NCBI RefSeq assembly: GCF_963667405.1
Contig: NZ_OY763408.1
Span: 2,565,757-2,629,756, forward strand
Direction: 5' to 3'
From: an uncultured Sphaerochaeta sp.
GTDB lineage: Bacteria > Spirochaetota > Spirochaetia > Sphaerochaetales > Sphaerochaetaceae
Length of the DNA stretch: 64,000 nucleotides
Shown: piece after piece, positions 34,950 through 43,986 of the stretch
Layout: every line of letters starts with the position of its first letter
Numbering within the stretch: position 1 is the stretch's first letter
The notes under the pieces: generated by a model
Databases searched by the model: none
What the model was told of the DNA's origin: nothing
Seen by the model: the letters and a program-made list of their open reading frames with translations, nothing else
Made by a program: the position numbers and the translations under genes

Positions 34950-36038
34950 TTAATTAATAATGATATCACAGATTCTATCTACTTCATCCAAGGAAAGGTC
35001 TGCATAGAGAGGAAGTGTAAGAACACGTTCAGCAATATACTGAGCTACAGGAGTCTCTGAAGCATCATACTTGTCTCTATAACATGCAAAGGTATTGATG
35101 ATTGGATAGAAATACTTACGAGCATAGATTTCATGTTCCTTAAGTTTTTCAAATAACTGGTCTCTAGTATAGCGATACTGATCAAACACAACTGGGAAAT
35201 AAGCATAATTCTCAGTTACATCTACAGGAATTGAATAAAGTTTAATCCCTGCTATCCCACCCAAGTTATTACGATATCGTTCTACGACTTGCTTTCGTTT
35301 CTCAATTTCTTCATTCAAGTGCCGAAGATTGCAGAGCCCCATAGCTGCCTGGAACTCATTCATCTTGGCATTACCACCCACAGCTATAACATCTTCAGGA
35401 CCACTAATTCCAAAGTTCTTGATCATTTCAAGCTTCTTCTTCAATTCACTATTAGAAGTTGCGATAGCACCGCCTTCGATGGTATTGAACACCTTGGTTG
35501 CATGGAAACTGAACATGGAAGCATCCCCGAAGGAACCAATACCCTTTCCCTTATAGGTTTCAGCAAAGGCATGGGCAGCGTCATAGATAACTCGAAGGTG
35601 ATACTTGTCAGCAATCTTCTGAATGGCTTCTACATCGCAAATATTCCCGTATACATGGACAGGAAGAATTGCGGAGGTTTTCTCAGTAATGAGAGATTCA
35701 AGCAAAGATGGATCCAAGGTATAGTCATAGGACTTGATATCACAAAAGACGGGTTTCAAACTGTTTCGAACAATAGCATGTGTAGTTGAAGCAAAGCTAA
35801 AAGGTGTTGTAATGACCTCACCAGAAAGTTCCAAAGCTTGTATTACCATCTCAAGAGCAAGGTGTCCATTTGTAAAGAGAGATACATAATCAACATCAAG
35901 AAATGAAGCCAAAGAAGTTTCCAGCTCTTTATGCTTGGATCCAATATTGGTCAACCAATGAGTATCCCAAATAGAACGTAGTTCTTCAATATATTCATCA
36001 AAAGGAGGAAGAGAGGAGCGAGTGACTAGTATGGACAT
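34950..36038 (-). CDS. vioA: dTDP-4-amino-4,6-dideoxyglucose transaminase (VioA-like)
   Basis: 362 residues, DegT/DnrJ/EryC1 fold-I aminotransferase. ISLFNNG-type motif SLFTNGHLALEMVIQALELS, VITTPFSFASTTHAIVRN, VIYDAAHAFAE and FSFHATKVFNTIEGGAI (PLP Lys) closely follow VioA of amino-sugar pathways. GGAGG lies just before the ATG at 36038. It converts the RmlB product to dTDP-4-amino-4,6-dideoxyglucose (viosamine); the next gene but two acylates it. Confidence 0.85.
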   Translation of the reverse strand: MSILVTRSSLPPFDEYIEELRSIWDTHWLTNIGSKHKELETSLASFLDVDYVSLFTNGHLALEMVIQALELSGEVITTPFSFASTTHAIVRNSLKPVFCDIKSYDYTLDPSLLESLITEKTSAILPVHVYGNICDVEAIQKIADKYHLRVIYDAAHAFAETYKGKGIGSFGDASMFSFHATKVFNTIEGGAIATSNSELKKKLEMIKNFGISGPEDVIAVGGNAKMNEFQAAMGLCNLRHLNEEIEKRKQVVERYRNNLGGIAGIKLYSIPVDVTENYAYFPVVFDQYRYTRDQLFEKLKEHEIYARKYFYPIINTFACYRDKYDASETPVAQYIAERVLTLPLYADLSLDEVDRICDIIIN

Positions 36039-36080
36039 GGAAGCCTCCGGGAGCTGTAACAAGAAAGGATAAAGCCAATG

Positions 36081-37556
36081 CTATTTAGTTTTGGTATCAC
36101 GCTTAGTCTTGAAGAGAGACAATACTGTTTGCACGAGGTAGGTAAAGCACTCAAGCTTAAAAATAAATGCAAGTCCTGCATAAATGACAACACCAACAAA
36201 TATCTGGATCAACATCGTAATAAGAGGAGATAATCCTAGATATAATAATAGATACACAAAAACGCCCATTATCAAGGAAAGGATTAAAGAAGGGAAAATA
36301 TCTTTCATTTGTTCCCCATAACCATAATTAAGGAGTTTCTTGTTTGGGTAAGCATTAATAAAGGAAGAAATAATACCTGATACAACTTGTCCGAGTGCTA
36401 AGTAATAAACTCCGAAGGGAAGTGAAACAGCGAGAATTACTAATCCAAATATCTTTTTAACTATCTCGAGCTTTAAAAAAATATCACTCCGACCCATAGC
36501 ATTTATAGCCTGAAGATTTGCAGTATGAATTGGCCAGAGAGCATACGAAAAACAAAAAATCTGTAAAAATGGTACTGATGGCAGCCATTTTTCTGTCAGA
36601 AGAAGCAATACTAATGGTTTTGCTACGACAGCGAGTCCTACCATCAAAGGAAACACAATAAAGGAACTAGTAACAATCGAACGACGCATCATAGACTTAA
36701 CACGTTCGGTATAGTCTTGTTGAGCTGCCAAAGCAGGGAGCATGACAGATTGGATTGAACCGTTTATATTGCTGATAAGCAATTGTGGAAACTGTTGGCC
36801 TCTATTGTAATATCCCAGCGTTGCAGGAGTATAAATCTTTCCAATGAGAAGGCTGCGTAGATCATTATAAATAGTATCAATTAGGGATGATACGAGAAGT
36901 TTCCAACCAAAGGAGAATAATACTTTTACTCGTTCAAAAGAAAATTGAAGTGTTGGTCTCCATTTGACTGTAAACCAAAGAATCAATGTAATACATATTT
37001 GGTTAGTAAGTTGTTGAAATACTAATGCCCATATTCCATACCCATAATAGGCAAGGCTTATTCCGACAATACCTGAAACTATACCAGCACCTACGCTGCT
37101 GTAGAATAAACGCTTAAATTGCATCATCCTGGAGACTATAGCATTCTGAATGGAATTGAAGGCTCCAGGAAAGAGAGTCAATGCAAGAACTCGAAGGACT
37201 AAAACCAAACCGTCATTATCATAAAATACTCCGATAAGTGGAGCCATAAAGTATAGAGTACAGTAAAGTATGCCTGCTATTCCCAAACTAATGTACAGTA
37301 CTGAGGAATAATCAACCTGATCAACTACTTTCTTTTGGATGAGCGATGTACTTAGCCCACTCTGGACAAAAACATTTGCAATAGTAATAAAAATGACAAC
37401 TAGAGCAAGAACTCCATAATCAGAAGGAAAGAGTAGGCGGGCAAGAATGACTTGGATGATGAACTGGAGGCCTTGGGTGCCGAAACGCTCGAAGAATTTC
37501 CAGAATAAATTTGCGATAATCTCTGAATGGGGTTTAATCAAATTCGGGCCTGTCAA
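36081..37556 (-). CDS. Wzx-type polysaccharide flippase
   Basis: 491 residues and about 12-14 membrane helices. The start ANLFWKFFERFGTQGLQFII then QVILARLLFPSDYGVLAL is typical of the WzxC/TuaB branch of the polysaccharide transporter superfamily. It should move lipid-linked repeat units across the inner membrane for polymerisation by the Wzy-like protein. Its upstream flank is insertion-sequence debris. Confidence 0.9.
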   Translation of the reverse strand: MTGPNLIKPHSEIIANLFWKFFERFGTQGLQFIIQVILARLLFPSDYGVLALVVIFITIANVFVQSGLSTSLIQKKVVDQVDYSSVLYISLGIAGILYCTLYFMAPLIGVFYDNDGLVLVLRVLALTLFPGAFNSIQNAIVSRMMQFKRLFYSSVGAGIVSGIVGISLAYYGYGIWALVFQQLTNQICITLILWFTVKWRPTLQFSFERVKVLFSFGWKLLVSSLIDTIYNDLRSLLIGKIYTPATLGYYNRGQQFPQLLISNINGSIQSVMLPALAAQQDYTERVKSMMRRSIVTSSFIVFPLMVGLAVVAKPLVLLLLTEKWLPSVPFLQIFCFSYALWPIHTANLQAINAMGRSDIFLKLEIVKKIFGLVILAVSLPFGVYYLALGQVVSGIISSFINAYPNKKLLNYGYGEQMKDIFPSLILSLIMGVFVYLLLYLGLSPLITMLIQIFVGVVIYAGLAFIFKLECFTYLVQTVLSLFKTKRDTKTK

Positions 37557-37577
37557 TAGTTTTGTGTAAATGATTTT

Positions 37578-37695
37578 CTATAGTTTTACTCTTCCTTCAA
37601 ACATTATAGAAAACTGATTGAGTGCGACACGCCAATTCCTGATTGGCATGGTCCATTTCTTCGAGGCTTTGTTTATTGCAAGATACATGCTAGCG
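37578..37695 (-). pseudogene. IS256-family transposase C-terminal remnant
   Basis: The peptide ASMYLAINKASKKWTMPIRN, continuing WRVALNQFSIMFEGRV, matches the conserved C-terminus of IS256/mutator transposases (KKWTMP, NQFxIxFEGR). The rest of the gene is missing. Confidence 0.75.
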
Positions 37696-37709
37696 GTATG
37701 ATTTTTTTG

Positions 37710-37805
37710 AGGTGACACAGTAACAACTTTATTAGGTTGCACAGTATGATCTGCCCCCCAAAAAGGTGACACATTAGGGGCCACCGCACCCCATCTAGGT
37801 GACAC
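37710..37805 (+). repeat. Four AGGTGACAC-type motifs
   Basis: AGGTGACAC occurs at 37710, 37764 and 37797, with the variant AGGTTGCACAGTA at 37734. Multiple short repeats at the left edge of a transposase gene suggest the binding sites of an insertion-sequence end. Confidence 0.5.
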
Positions 37806-37818
37806 TACTGGAGGGGTT

Positions 37819-38377
37819 ATGCAGAAAGAACCTAAGAAAAATCTTCCCGCCTACATCAAAATCAATGCGATCATGGATTACACCGAAGGGAAGATGGCAA
37901 AGAGAACCATAGCTGAGAAATATGGTGTCTCCCATGTCTCCATCATCAACTGGGTGAAGGAGAAGGACAAATTATTGCGCGAGTGCAGGGAAAGTGCCAG
38001 ACTGTTGGAAGGACTGGGGTTGCCTTTGGATAGCCAACCCTTGGAACCTCTGCAGGAGGCGCCCATGCAAATGGAAAAGGACCGGGCAACCTTGTTGGCT
38101 GAGAACAGGAGACTTCGCAAGGAGAATGAATACCTCGCACACCGCATAGCCTACATGGAGTCCCTGGCCAAGCTGATAGGCTTCAGTCTGGGCAGTACAA
38201 GAAAAAAAACGCTTCGAAGCCATCGATCTCGTCATCGAGTCCCGGGAAAAGGAAAACGTGATGCTGTTGTGCGCCATTCCCGACGTATCCAGGAAATGCT
38301 ATTACGACCACCGTTTGCGTCGTGGCGCGGCGGACTCCGATCTGATTGCAATCGTTGAATACATTGTTGCTTGGTAA
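37819..38377 (+). pseudogene. Frameshifted transposase orfA/orfB remnant, IS3-like
   Basis: OrfA begins MQKEPKKNLPAYIKINAIMD with an HTH (GKMAKRTIAEKYGVSHVSII) and a leucine-zipper-like helix. At 38202-38209 a run of eight A's allows a -1 shift into KKRFEAIDLVIESREKENVM, the start of OrfB, as in IS3-family programmed frameshifting. OrfB ends after about 58 codons (VEYIVAW stop), so the catalytic domain is missing. Confidence 0.65.
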
Positions 38378-38536
38378 GTTAAACTAATAGAATCTTAGCT
38401 GTTTCTGGCGAAATAAATTATAGTGACAGGATTCGCATTGTACGCCTAAAATGAGAGTAGCCTTTCATCAGGAGGAAAAGATGAAGGGAGGTGCTCTTCT
38501 TGGCAGATGGTGTACCCCCCCTCATTTTGCAACTGA

Positions 38537-38794
38537 ATGCCAGTACAGTGTGCAATACCTTGGATGCTTTTTCAAGTATCGGGAACCTCTCTTCCGGTTT
38601 GGCTTGTCGAGCAATGCAGGCCGGTCCGCTGCCCTGGATGCGGCGAATACATCAGAATGCATGTGCATGGGTATAGGACCCGTTACCTCGCCTTTCCCAA
38701 CTCTGCCACAGAGATGATCATCGTGGTGAGGTTCCATTGCCCGCTTTGCCGCCGGACCGTCACCATTTGTGTATGGTACCGTGTAAATACCTAA
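38537..38794 (+). pseudogene. Zinc-finger transposase-like fragment (DUF6431-like)
   Basis: RCPGCGEYIRMHVHGYRTRY followed by FHCPLCRRTVTI gives two CxxC pairs, as in the N-terminal zinc domain of DUF6431/ISL3-type transposase-associated proteins. The peptide ends at 85 residues, at the edge of the IS3 element. Probably cut by that insertion. Confidence 0.45.
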
Positions 38795-38796
38795 GA

Positions 38797-40428
38797 GGGG
38801 GTGAAGACATTTTCTTGGACTCCATAAGGAGGAGAGAATGTATTCATACGAAGATAGGAAGAAAGCCGTTGAACTTTACATAAAGTTTGACAAGAGTGCT
38901 TCTGCTGTCGTAAGGGAACTTGGGTATCCCACCACCAGGATGCTTACGCTATGGTATCGGGAATACCTTGAGAATGGAGACCTGCACAAGAAGTCTCGAA
39001 TGCAATCAGGATATACAGCAGAGCAAAAAGCGGATGCTGTCAAATACTACCAGGAGCACGGGAGAGGACTCGCCCGTACGGTCAAGGCTCTCGGATATCC
39101 TTGCCGCCAACTTCTTGGAAAATGGGTCAGCCAAGACACTTCTTGCGATTTTCAACCTTTGAAAAGGGAACAGCCTGTTGTAAAATGCACAGACAAGCAA
39201 AAGATGGCCGCTGTAGTGTCTGTAGCTTCCGGTGAAAAGACTTCAAAACAGATCCAAGCAGAGATCGGAGTGTCCCGGAGAACGGTCTGGCATTGGAAAC
39301 GGCAATTGCTTGGGGAGGTAAGCAACCCCGAGATGAGAAAGAAATCCCAAAAAGAATCCGTGAAGGCTTCATCAGAACAGGAGATTCAGCTGAGGGCTGA
39401 ATGCGACGAGCTGAAAGAAGAACGGGACAGGCTGCAGAAACAGGTACATAAGCTCCAAATGGAGAAGGACATTCTTGAAAAGGCGGCTGAAATAATAAAA
39501 AAAGATGAGGGCATCGGTATCGATACACTCTCCAACAGGGAGAAAGCCATGATTATCGATGCCCTTACAGGCAGGTACACCATAAGGCAGCTGCTACCCT
39601 CCCTGCATATGGCGAAAAGCAGTTACTTCTACCAGATCCAAGCCATGAAGAAAGATAAGTATGAGCTTGTCAGGAAAGACTTGAGGAATGTGTTCTCTGA
39701 GAACCGGCAGTGTTACGGCTATCGCCGGCTGCATTCAGTCATCACATCCAATGGAAGCACCATTTCAGAGAAGGTAGTTCTTCGTCTTATGCATGAGGAA
39801 AACCTTGTCGTTCCTTCCATGAAGAGAAAGAAGTACAGCTCATACAAGGGTGAGCTCAGCCCTGAGGTCGAGAACGTCATCAAGCGTGATTTCCATGCCG
39901 ATAATCCCAATGAGAAATGGCTGAGCGATATCACCGAGTTCAGCATTCCCGCCGGCAAAGTGTATCTTTCTCCGGTGGTTGATTGTTTTGACGGCTACGT
40001 CACCTCCTGGACCCGTGGTACGAGCCCCAATGCTGAGATGGTGAACTCAATGCTGGATAGGGCTGTAGAGACATTGGGAGATGATGAGCACCCATTGGTC
40101 CATACCGATCGGGGTAGTCATTACCGTTGGCCCGGCTGGATTGAGAGAATGGATAATGCCGGGTTGGTTCGTTCAATGTCGAAGAAAGGCTGCTCACCCG
40201 ACAATTCGGCATGCGAAGGCTTTTTCGGCCGATTGAAGAATGAGATGTTCTATTCCCGCTCCTGGTTTGGGGTATCAATCGAAGAGTTTTGTGCTCTGCT
40301 TGATGATTACATCTATTGGTATAATGAGAAACGAATCAAAATGTCCTTGGGAGGGAGAAGCCCTCTTGAGTATCGCAGGAGCCTTGGTCTAGTATCATAG
40401 AAAAGTCCAACTTTTTGTCCGCACCCCC
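38797..40428 (+). mobile_element. IS3-family insertion sequence, apparently complete
   Basis: Imperfect terminal inverted repeats: left GGGGGTGAAGACA ... TTGGACT (38797-38822), right complement GGGGGTGCGGACA ... TTGGACT (40403-40428). They enclose one long transposase gene. No clear target duplication is visible (flanks AGA and CGA). Confidence 0.8.
38838..40400 (+). CDS. IS3-family transposase, single fused frame
   Basis: 520 residues. The N-terminal half has two or three helix-turn-helix segments (YSYEDRKKAVELYIKFDKSA; KTSKQIQAEIGVSRRTVWHW), then a coiled coil (ERDRLQKQVHKLQMEKDILE). The C-terminal rve integrase core has the DDE acids in WLSDITEF, HTDRGSHY and SACEGFFGRLKNE. OrfA and OrfB are fused without frameshift, as in IS150-like relatives with long N-terminal regions. 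A GGAGGAG ribosome site precedes the ATG. It seems intact and possibly active. Confidence 0.93.
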   Translation: MYSYEDRKKAVELYIKFDKSASAVVRELGYPTTRMLTLWYREYLENGDLHKKSRMQSGYTAEQKADAVKYYQEHGRGLARTVKALGYPCRQLLGKWVSQDTSCDFQPLKREQPVVKCTDKQKMAAVVSVASGEKTSKQIQAEIGVSRRTVWHWKRQLLGEVSNPEMRKKSQKESVKASSEQEIQLRAECDELKEERDRLQKQVHKLQMEKDILEKAAEIIKKDEGIGIDTLSNREKAMIIDALTGRYTIRQLLPSLHMAKSSYFYQIQAMKKDKYELVRKDLRNVFSENRQCYGYRRLHSVITSNGSTISEKVVLRLMHEENLVVPSMKRKKYSSYKGELSPEVENVIKRDFHADNPNEKWLSDITEFSIPAGKVYLSPVVDCFDGYVTSWTRGTSPNAEMVNSMLDRAVETLGDDEHPLVHTDRGSHYRWPGWIERMDNAGLVRSMSKKGCSPDNSACEGFFGRLKNEMFYSRSWFGVSIEEFCALLDDYIYWYNEKRIKMSLGGRSPLEYRRSLGLVS

Positions 40429-40625
40429 CGACCTAAAAAAGTCATTGACATTAGCACAACCTTCTGACGATGCTCATTGCAGGGCTCCTGTCGCGGATTG
40501 CTATGGTAATAGACGCTGCTCCTGGGAACATCCAGCAACCGGCATTGCCTCTTCACTGACAGATTCTTCTCGTGCCTGTCGATCAGTCTGGATCTTTCCC
40601 GTACAGCTGCTTGTACTTTTTTTTT
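40429..40625 (-). pseudogene. IS3-family orfB 5' fragment
   Basis: Read with a -1 shift at the A-run at the end of the neighbouring orfA, the minus strand gives RERSRLIDRHEKNLSVKRQC then RLLDVPRSSVYYHSNPRQEP. This is the start of an IS3-family OrfB. It is cut exactly where the fused IS3 element ends (about 40428), so that element inserted into it or deleted the rest. Confidence 0.65.
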
Positions 40626-40885
40626 AAGAATTCCTTCTCGTAGTTGGATTCTCCCAGCTGGCGGAAAAGCTCTTCCTTCTCCTTCTTCAGCCTGTTGTAT
40701 TCCTCATCCTTCTTGTTCTTCCGTACGAACAAGGCAGAAGAATTCTCTATCAGCTGCTTCTTCCATGCACTGATCTGGTTCGGGTGAACCTCGTACTTCT
40801 CTGCCAATTCTGCCAGGGTCATCTCTTCCTTCACCGCCTCCAGGGCGATCTTGGCCTTGAACTCCTCATCGAATCTCTTTCTCAT
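40583..40885 (-). CDS. IS3-family transposase OrfA
   Basis: 100 residues, MRKRFDEEFKAKIALEAVKE then EMTLAELAEKYEVHPNQISA: the HTH of IS3 OrfA, followed by a coiled coil (KKDEEYNRLKKEKEELFRQL). The A-run near its end would allow the programmed -1 shift to OrfB. OrfB is truncated, so no functional transposase can be made. Confidence 0.85.
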   Translation of the reverse strand: MRKRFDEEFKAKIALEAVKEEMTLAELAEKYEVHPNQISAWKKQLIENSSALFVRKNKKDEEYNRLKKEKEELFRQLGESNYEKEFLKKKYKQLYGKDPD

Positions 40886-41085
40886 GCGGACTCCTACTCC
40901 TTGTAGTGTAGTCCACCTTATTCATTTTGGGGAATGGTACAGCTCCTAGGGCTCATCATACCTCCGAACCCGGGATTCAGGGTGAGCGATATGTTGTTGG
41001 ATACCGGTTGTTTCTCAGACCAGGTCATATAGATTTCAGAAAAGGCTCCCTTGCCCTCCTCGCTTAGAAGGTGACTCAGAATTAA
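40886..41085. other. Insertion-sequence debris before the glycosyltransferase
   Basis: 200 bases with no intact frame. Presumably the outer end of the OrfA element plus a further scrap. The promoter-distal part of the glycan operon is separated from its head by this block. Confidence 0.4.
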
Positions 41086-42051
41086 TCATCCTTTTACATG
41101 AATTAGTATTGACCTTAACATAATTAGCCAAGTAGTAAAACGAGGAAATATCATTCCCAAGTTTACAACTAGTTTTTCAGGAATATTTGCCTTCTTGTAA
41201 TATTCAAGACTCTTTGCCTCAATAAACCGACCACAAAAGACACAAGATTGATAGTCTTTCTTTTCAATTATTCTATATAAGAATTCATGATACTTAAAAT
41301 TAGTTTCCTTATCATAATTAATCATAAACTCATTCATTTTCTTGTTCATTTCATATCTATAATCGAAGTTAAATCGTTCTCTCTTACTCCAAGAAGAATC
41401 CGACATGACTCTATAATTGGACATTACATCCTTAATATAATAGACTTTCCCAGTCGCTAGGCAAAACGCTCTCAACGGATAGTCACCTATTGGCAAATTT
41501 TGATAAAGTAGTGGCATTGAAGCATAATCGTCCTTTTTTACCATCATACTAGAATAATGCGGAAAATTCGATACTGAAAGCAAATCCTCATAATCAATAT
41601 ACCCATTTTCATTTTTTAAAGATGTCATTACATCAATTATTCTTTGAGTTGATGCATTTATCCTATTATGAGCGTGACAACACATAATTACATCTGAATT
41701 GTTTTCAAGAATATCTACTTGCTTTTGCAATTTATATTCATCGATCCAGAAATCATCCCCTTCACAAAATGCCAAATACTTTCCTTGCGCATTTGGGACC
41801 AGAATCGATCTCGTAATCGGGACATGTTTACTGTACTGATTCTCCTTTTCGTAAAAGACCTTAATTAGCCTAGGATACTTATTCTTATACTCACTTATTA
41901 TTGCAGCCGTACAATCTGAAGAACAATCATCATGAACTAATATTTCGAAATCAAAAGTTGTCTTTTGAATTATAAACCCATTTAAGGTGCTAGCTATATA
42001 TTTCTCATGATTATATGCCGTGCATATAATTGAAACTAATATTTTTCTCAT
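41086..42051 (-). CDS. Family 2 glycosyltransferase
   Basis: 321 residues. The GT-A start VSIICTAYNHEKYIASTLNG, then EILVHDDCSSDCTAAI and AFCEGDDFWID (the DxD-like metal site), are canonical. It probably adds one sugar to the lipid-linked repeat unit at the inner face of the membrane. Three bases separate it from the polymerase gene upstream. AT-rich, like the rest of the locus. Donor and acceptor unknown. Confidence 0.88.
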   Translation of the reverse strand: MRKILVSIICTAYNHEKYIASTLNGFIIQKTTFDFEILVHDDCSSDCTAAIISEYKNKYPRLIKVFYEKENQYSKHVPITRSILVPNAQGKYLAFCEGDDFWIDEYKLQKQVDILENNSDVIMCCHAHNRINASTQRIIDVMTSLKNENGYIDYEDLLSVSNFPHYSSMMVKKDDYASMPLLYQNLPIGDYPLRAFCLATGKVYYIKDVMSNYRVMSDSSWSKRERFNFDYRYEMNKKMNEFMINYDKETNFKYHEFLYRIIEKKDYQSCVFCGRFIEAKSLEYYKKANIPEKLVVNLGMIFPRFTTWLIMLRSILIHVKG

Positions 42052-42054
42052 GTA

Positions 42055-43398
42055 CTAAATACTCTTTTCATTAAAATACTTTTCCAAAGTTAGAATCACT
42101 AATACGGGTAGAACGGCAATAATATAATTTTTAATTGATAACATAACACTCGATCGTATACTATAAAAAACGTACAGAAGAAAATAGACGTACAAATAGT
42201 TAGTAAGTGGGTTTTTATTATTCTCAAAATACTTCCTGTAAGTATATTTCAACAACTTACCATAGCTATACATTTCAATAACAATTCCTATAACACCAAA
42301 TGCTATGTAGCCATCTGTAAGAATAAACCACCCATGTCCTGTTCCAGAAGCAGCAGACGGAAAGAACTCATGCATATATTGTTCCTGAGGAGGCAATGGC
42401 CTTGACGGAAAAATAAAAGTCGGGATATACATGATTATATCGAGTAGATATATGTATCCAAAGTTATAAAACGACTTGCCATTAGAATATGCATGAATAT
42501 ATGAAAACATTGTTCCTGTAGTATTTTTAAATTCTCCACTTGAAGTTAGTGATAATAGTTCTTCTAGATTTTCATTATTGATCATTCTCCACATGGATTC
42601 AAAATTGTTATATTTTCTTAAATGACCTACTAAAACCAGCACTAAAGTTCCTAATATCGCGGCAAAAATAATGAAATTCACCTTTAGATGGAAAAATCTA
42701 CTATTTACTAATACAGCTAATAGTAATGCTGCAAGAACTAAATTAGTCCTATCACCAGCTAAAAAAGCATATACAAATACGATGACATAAATAAAAATAT
42801 CAAGTGCGTGAATCTTTTTTTCCTTGTAGGATCGATAGAAAGGAAGAGACAAAAAGACCAATGTAAAATAGGATGCTAATGCACTTCTCACCCCCGTTAT
42901 GCGGGTCCTTTCAGCTCTAATTGCATAGCTTGCATACAAATCACTTTCTCCAAAATTAACAATCATTTTAATTAGTCGATTACGGAAAACAAAACAAATA
43001 ATAATAAATAGTAAAAACAAAAACAATTCTCCGAACTTGATTTTTTTACTTAAATGTGCAGGTCCCTTAAAATATGATTCACTTGAATTGATTGGTGAAA
43101 CATCATAACCATAGCCAATTAAAAAGAATCCCAATCCCAGAATACACCCTAATGCAAATACAAGAAGCTCATAAGTAGAATAATTATTCATTGATATTTT
43201 ATCAAAAAGTCCTACCACACTATATAGTGAAAATGTTGTACAAAAAACATATACAGGTGTAATATTATTTTTATGTATTGTTACACTTGGATAATAAGTT
43301 TTTACAATTTTTACAAACTTTTTTTTACTTCTAGAATAGTAAAGAACCAGAGTAGTAATACAAGAAAAAAAATATAGGTAACCAATTACACTATTCAA
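42055..43398 (-). CDS. Wzy-like O-antigen/oligosaccharide polymerase
   Basis: 447 residues with about 11-12 membrane helices. A large extracytoplasmic loop lies after the middle (an EQYMHEFFPSAASGTGHGWF segment). The layout and the GxGxGWF-like motif fit Wzy polymerases, which are otherwise poorly conserved. It starts with TTG directly after the stop of an acyltransferase remnant; GAGGG lies about nine bases upstream. It would polymerise repeat units flipped by the Wzx protein. Confidence 0.75.
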   Translation of the reverse strand: MNSVIGYLYFFSCITTLVLYYSRSKKKFVKIVKTYYPSVTIHKNNITPVYVFCTTFSLYSVVGLFDKISMNNYSTYELLVFALGCILGLGFFLIGYGYDVSPINSSESYFKGPAHLSKKIKFGELFLFLLFIIICFVFRNRLIKMIVNFGESDLYASYAIRAERTRITGVRSALASYFTLVFLSLPFYRSYKEKKIHALDIFIYVIVFVYAFLAGDRTNLVLAALLLAVLVNSRFFHLKVNFIIFAAILGTLVLVLVGHLRKYNNFESMWRMINNENLEELLSLTSSGEFKNTTGTMFSYIHAYSNGKSFYNFGYIYLLDIIMYIPTFIFPSRPLPPQEQYMHEFFPSAASGTGHGWFILTDGYIAFGVIGIVIEMYSYGKLLKYTYRKYFENNKNPLTNYLYVYFLLYVFYSIRSSVMLSIKNYIIAVLPVLVILTLEKYFNEKSI

Positions 43399-43536
43399 TT
43401 AACGTACCCTCAGCACCTTAACCGGTACTCCACTAACTACAGAATATGGCTTAACATTATTTGTTACTATAGCATTCTGGGCTAAGCCCTCTGCCAAGAC
43501 AGTTCTCTTGAAATACTTCGAATATTCCTGTGCTAC
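43399..43536 (-). pseudogene. C-terminal remnant of a hexapeptide acyltransferase
   Basis: The frame gives VLAEGLAQNAIVTNNVKPYS, continuing VVSGVPVKVLRVR to a stop. This is the typical end of WbbJ/CysE-like acetyltransferases (GVPAKVIK). Only about 45 codons remain; the 5' part is lost next to the IS3 fragment. The locus once encoded a second sugar O- or N-acyltransferase. Confidence 0.7.
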
Positions 43537-43641
43537 TTAAAGTAAGCGTCAACTCGCCGCTCATATAAAATAACCAGCTTTTGCTGCACACTTGGATTCA
43601 GGAGGAACTGATGAGTACCAGACGACCATAACATTGCTCGA

Positions 43642-43959
43642 TTAAGGTTTCTGGCCAGAATCCAATACCCTTGACCGTACGGGCGAGTCCTCTCCCGTGC
43701 TCCTGGTAGTATTTTGCAGCAACTGCCCTTTGTTCTTTTGATTATCTTCTTTGTAATCGCGACTTCTTGTGCAAATCTCTTTCTTCAAAATTATCCTGAT
43801 ACCAAGCTCGGAGCATCGTGGTATTCGGAAACTCAAGTTCCTTAACGAATGCACAAGCACTCTTATCAAACTTGATGTAAAGTTCAACGGCTTTCTTTCT
43901 CTCTTCGTATGAATACATTCCTTTCACCTAAAGAGTCCAAGAAAATGCCATCACCCCCC
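43642..43959 (-). pseudogene. Truncated second copy of the IS3 element, left end
   Basis: Minus-strand GGGGGTGATGGCATTTTCTT (within 43933-43959) matches the left inverted repeat of the complete element. It is followed by ATGTATTCATACGAA-like coding sequence for YSYEERKKAVELYIKFDKSA with shifts afterwards (GQLLQNTTRSTGEDSPVRSR appears in another frame, as in the shadow frame of the intact copy). Only the first 280 bases remain. Confidence 0.8.
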
Positions 43960-43986
43960 AATCGTAAAATTGGCGCTTACCATTTT

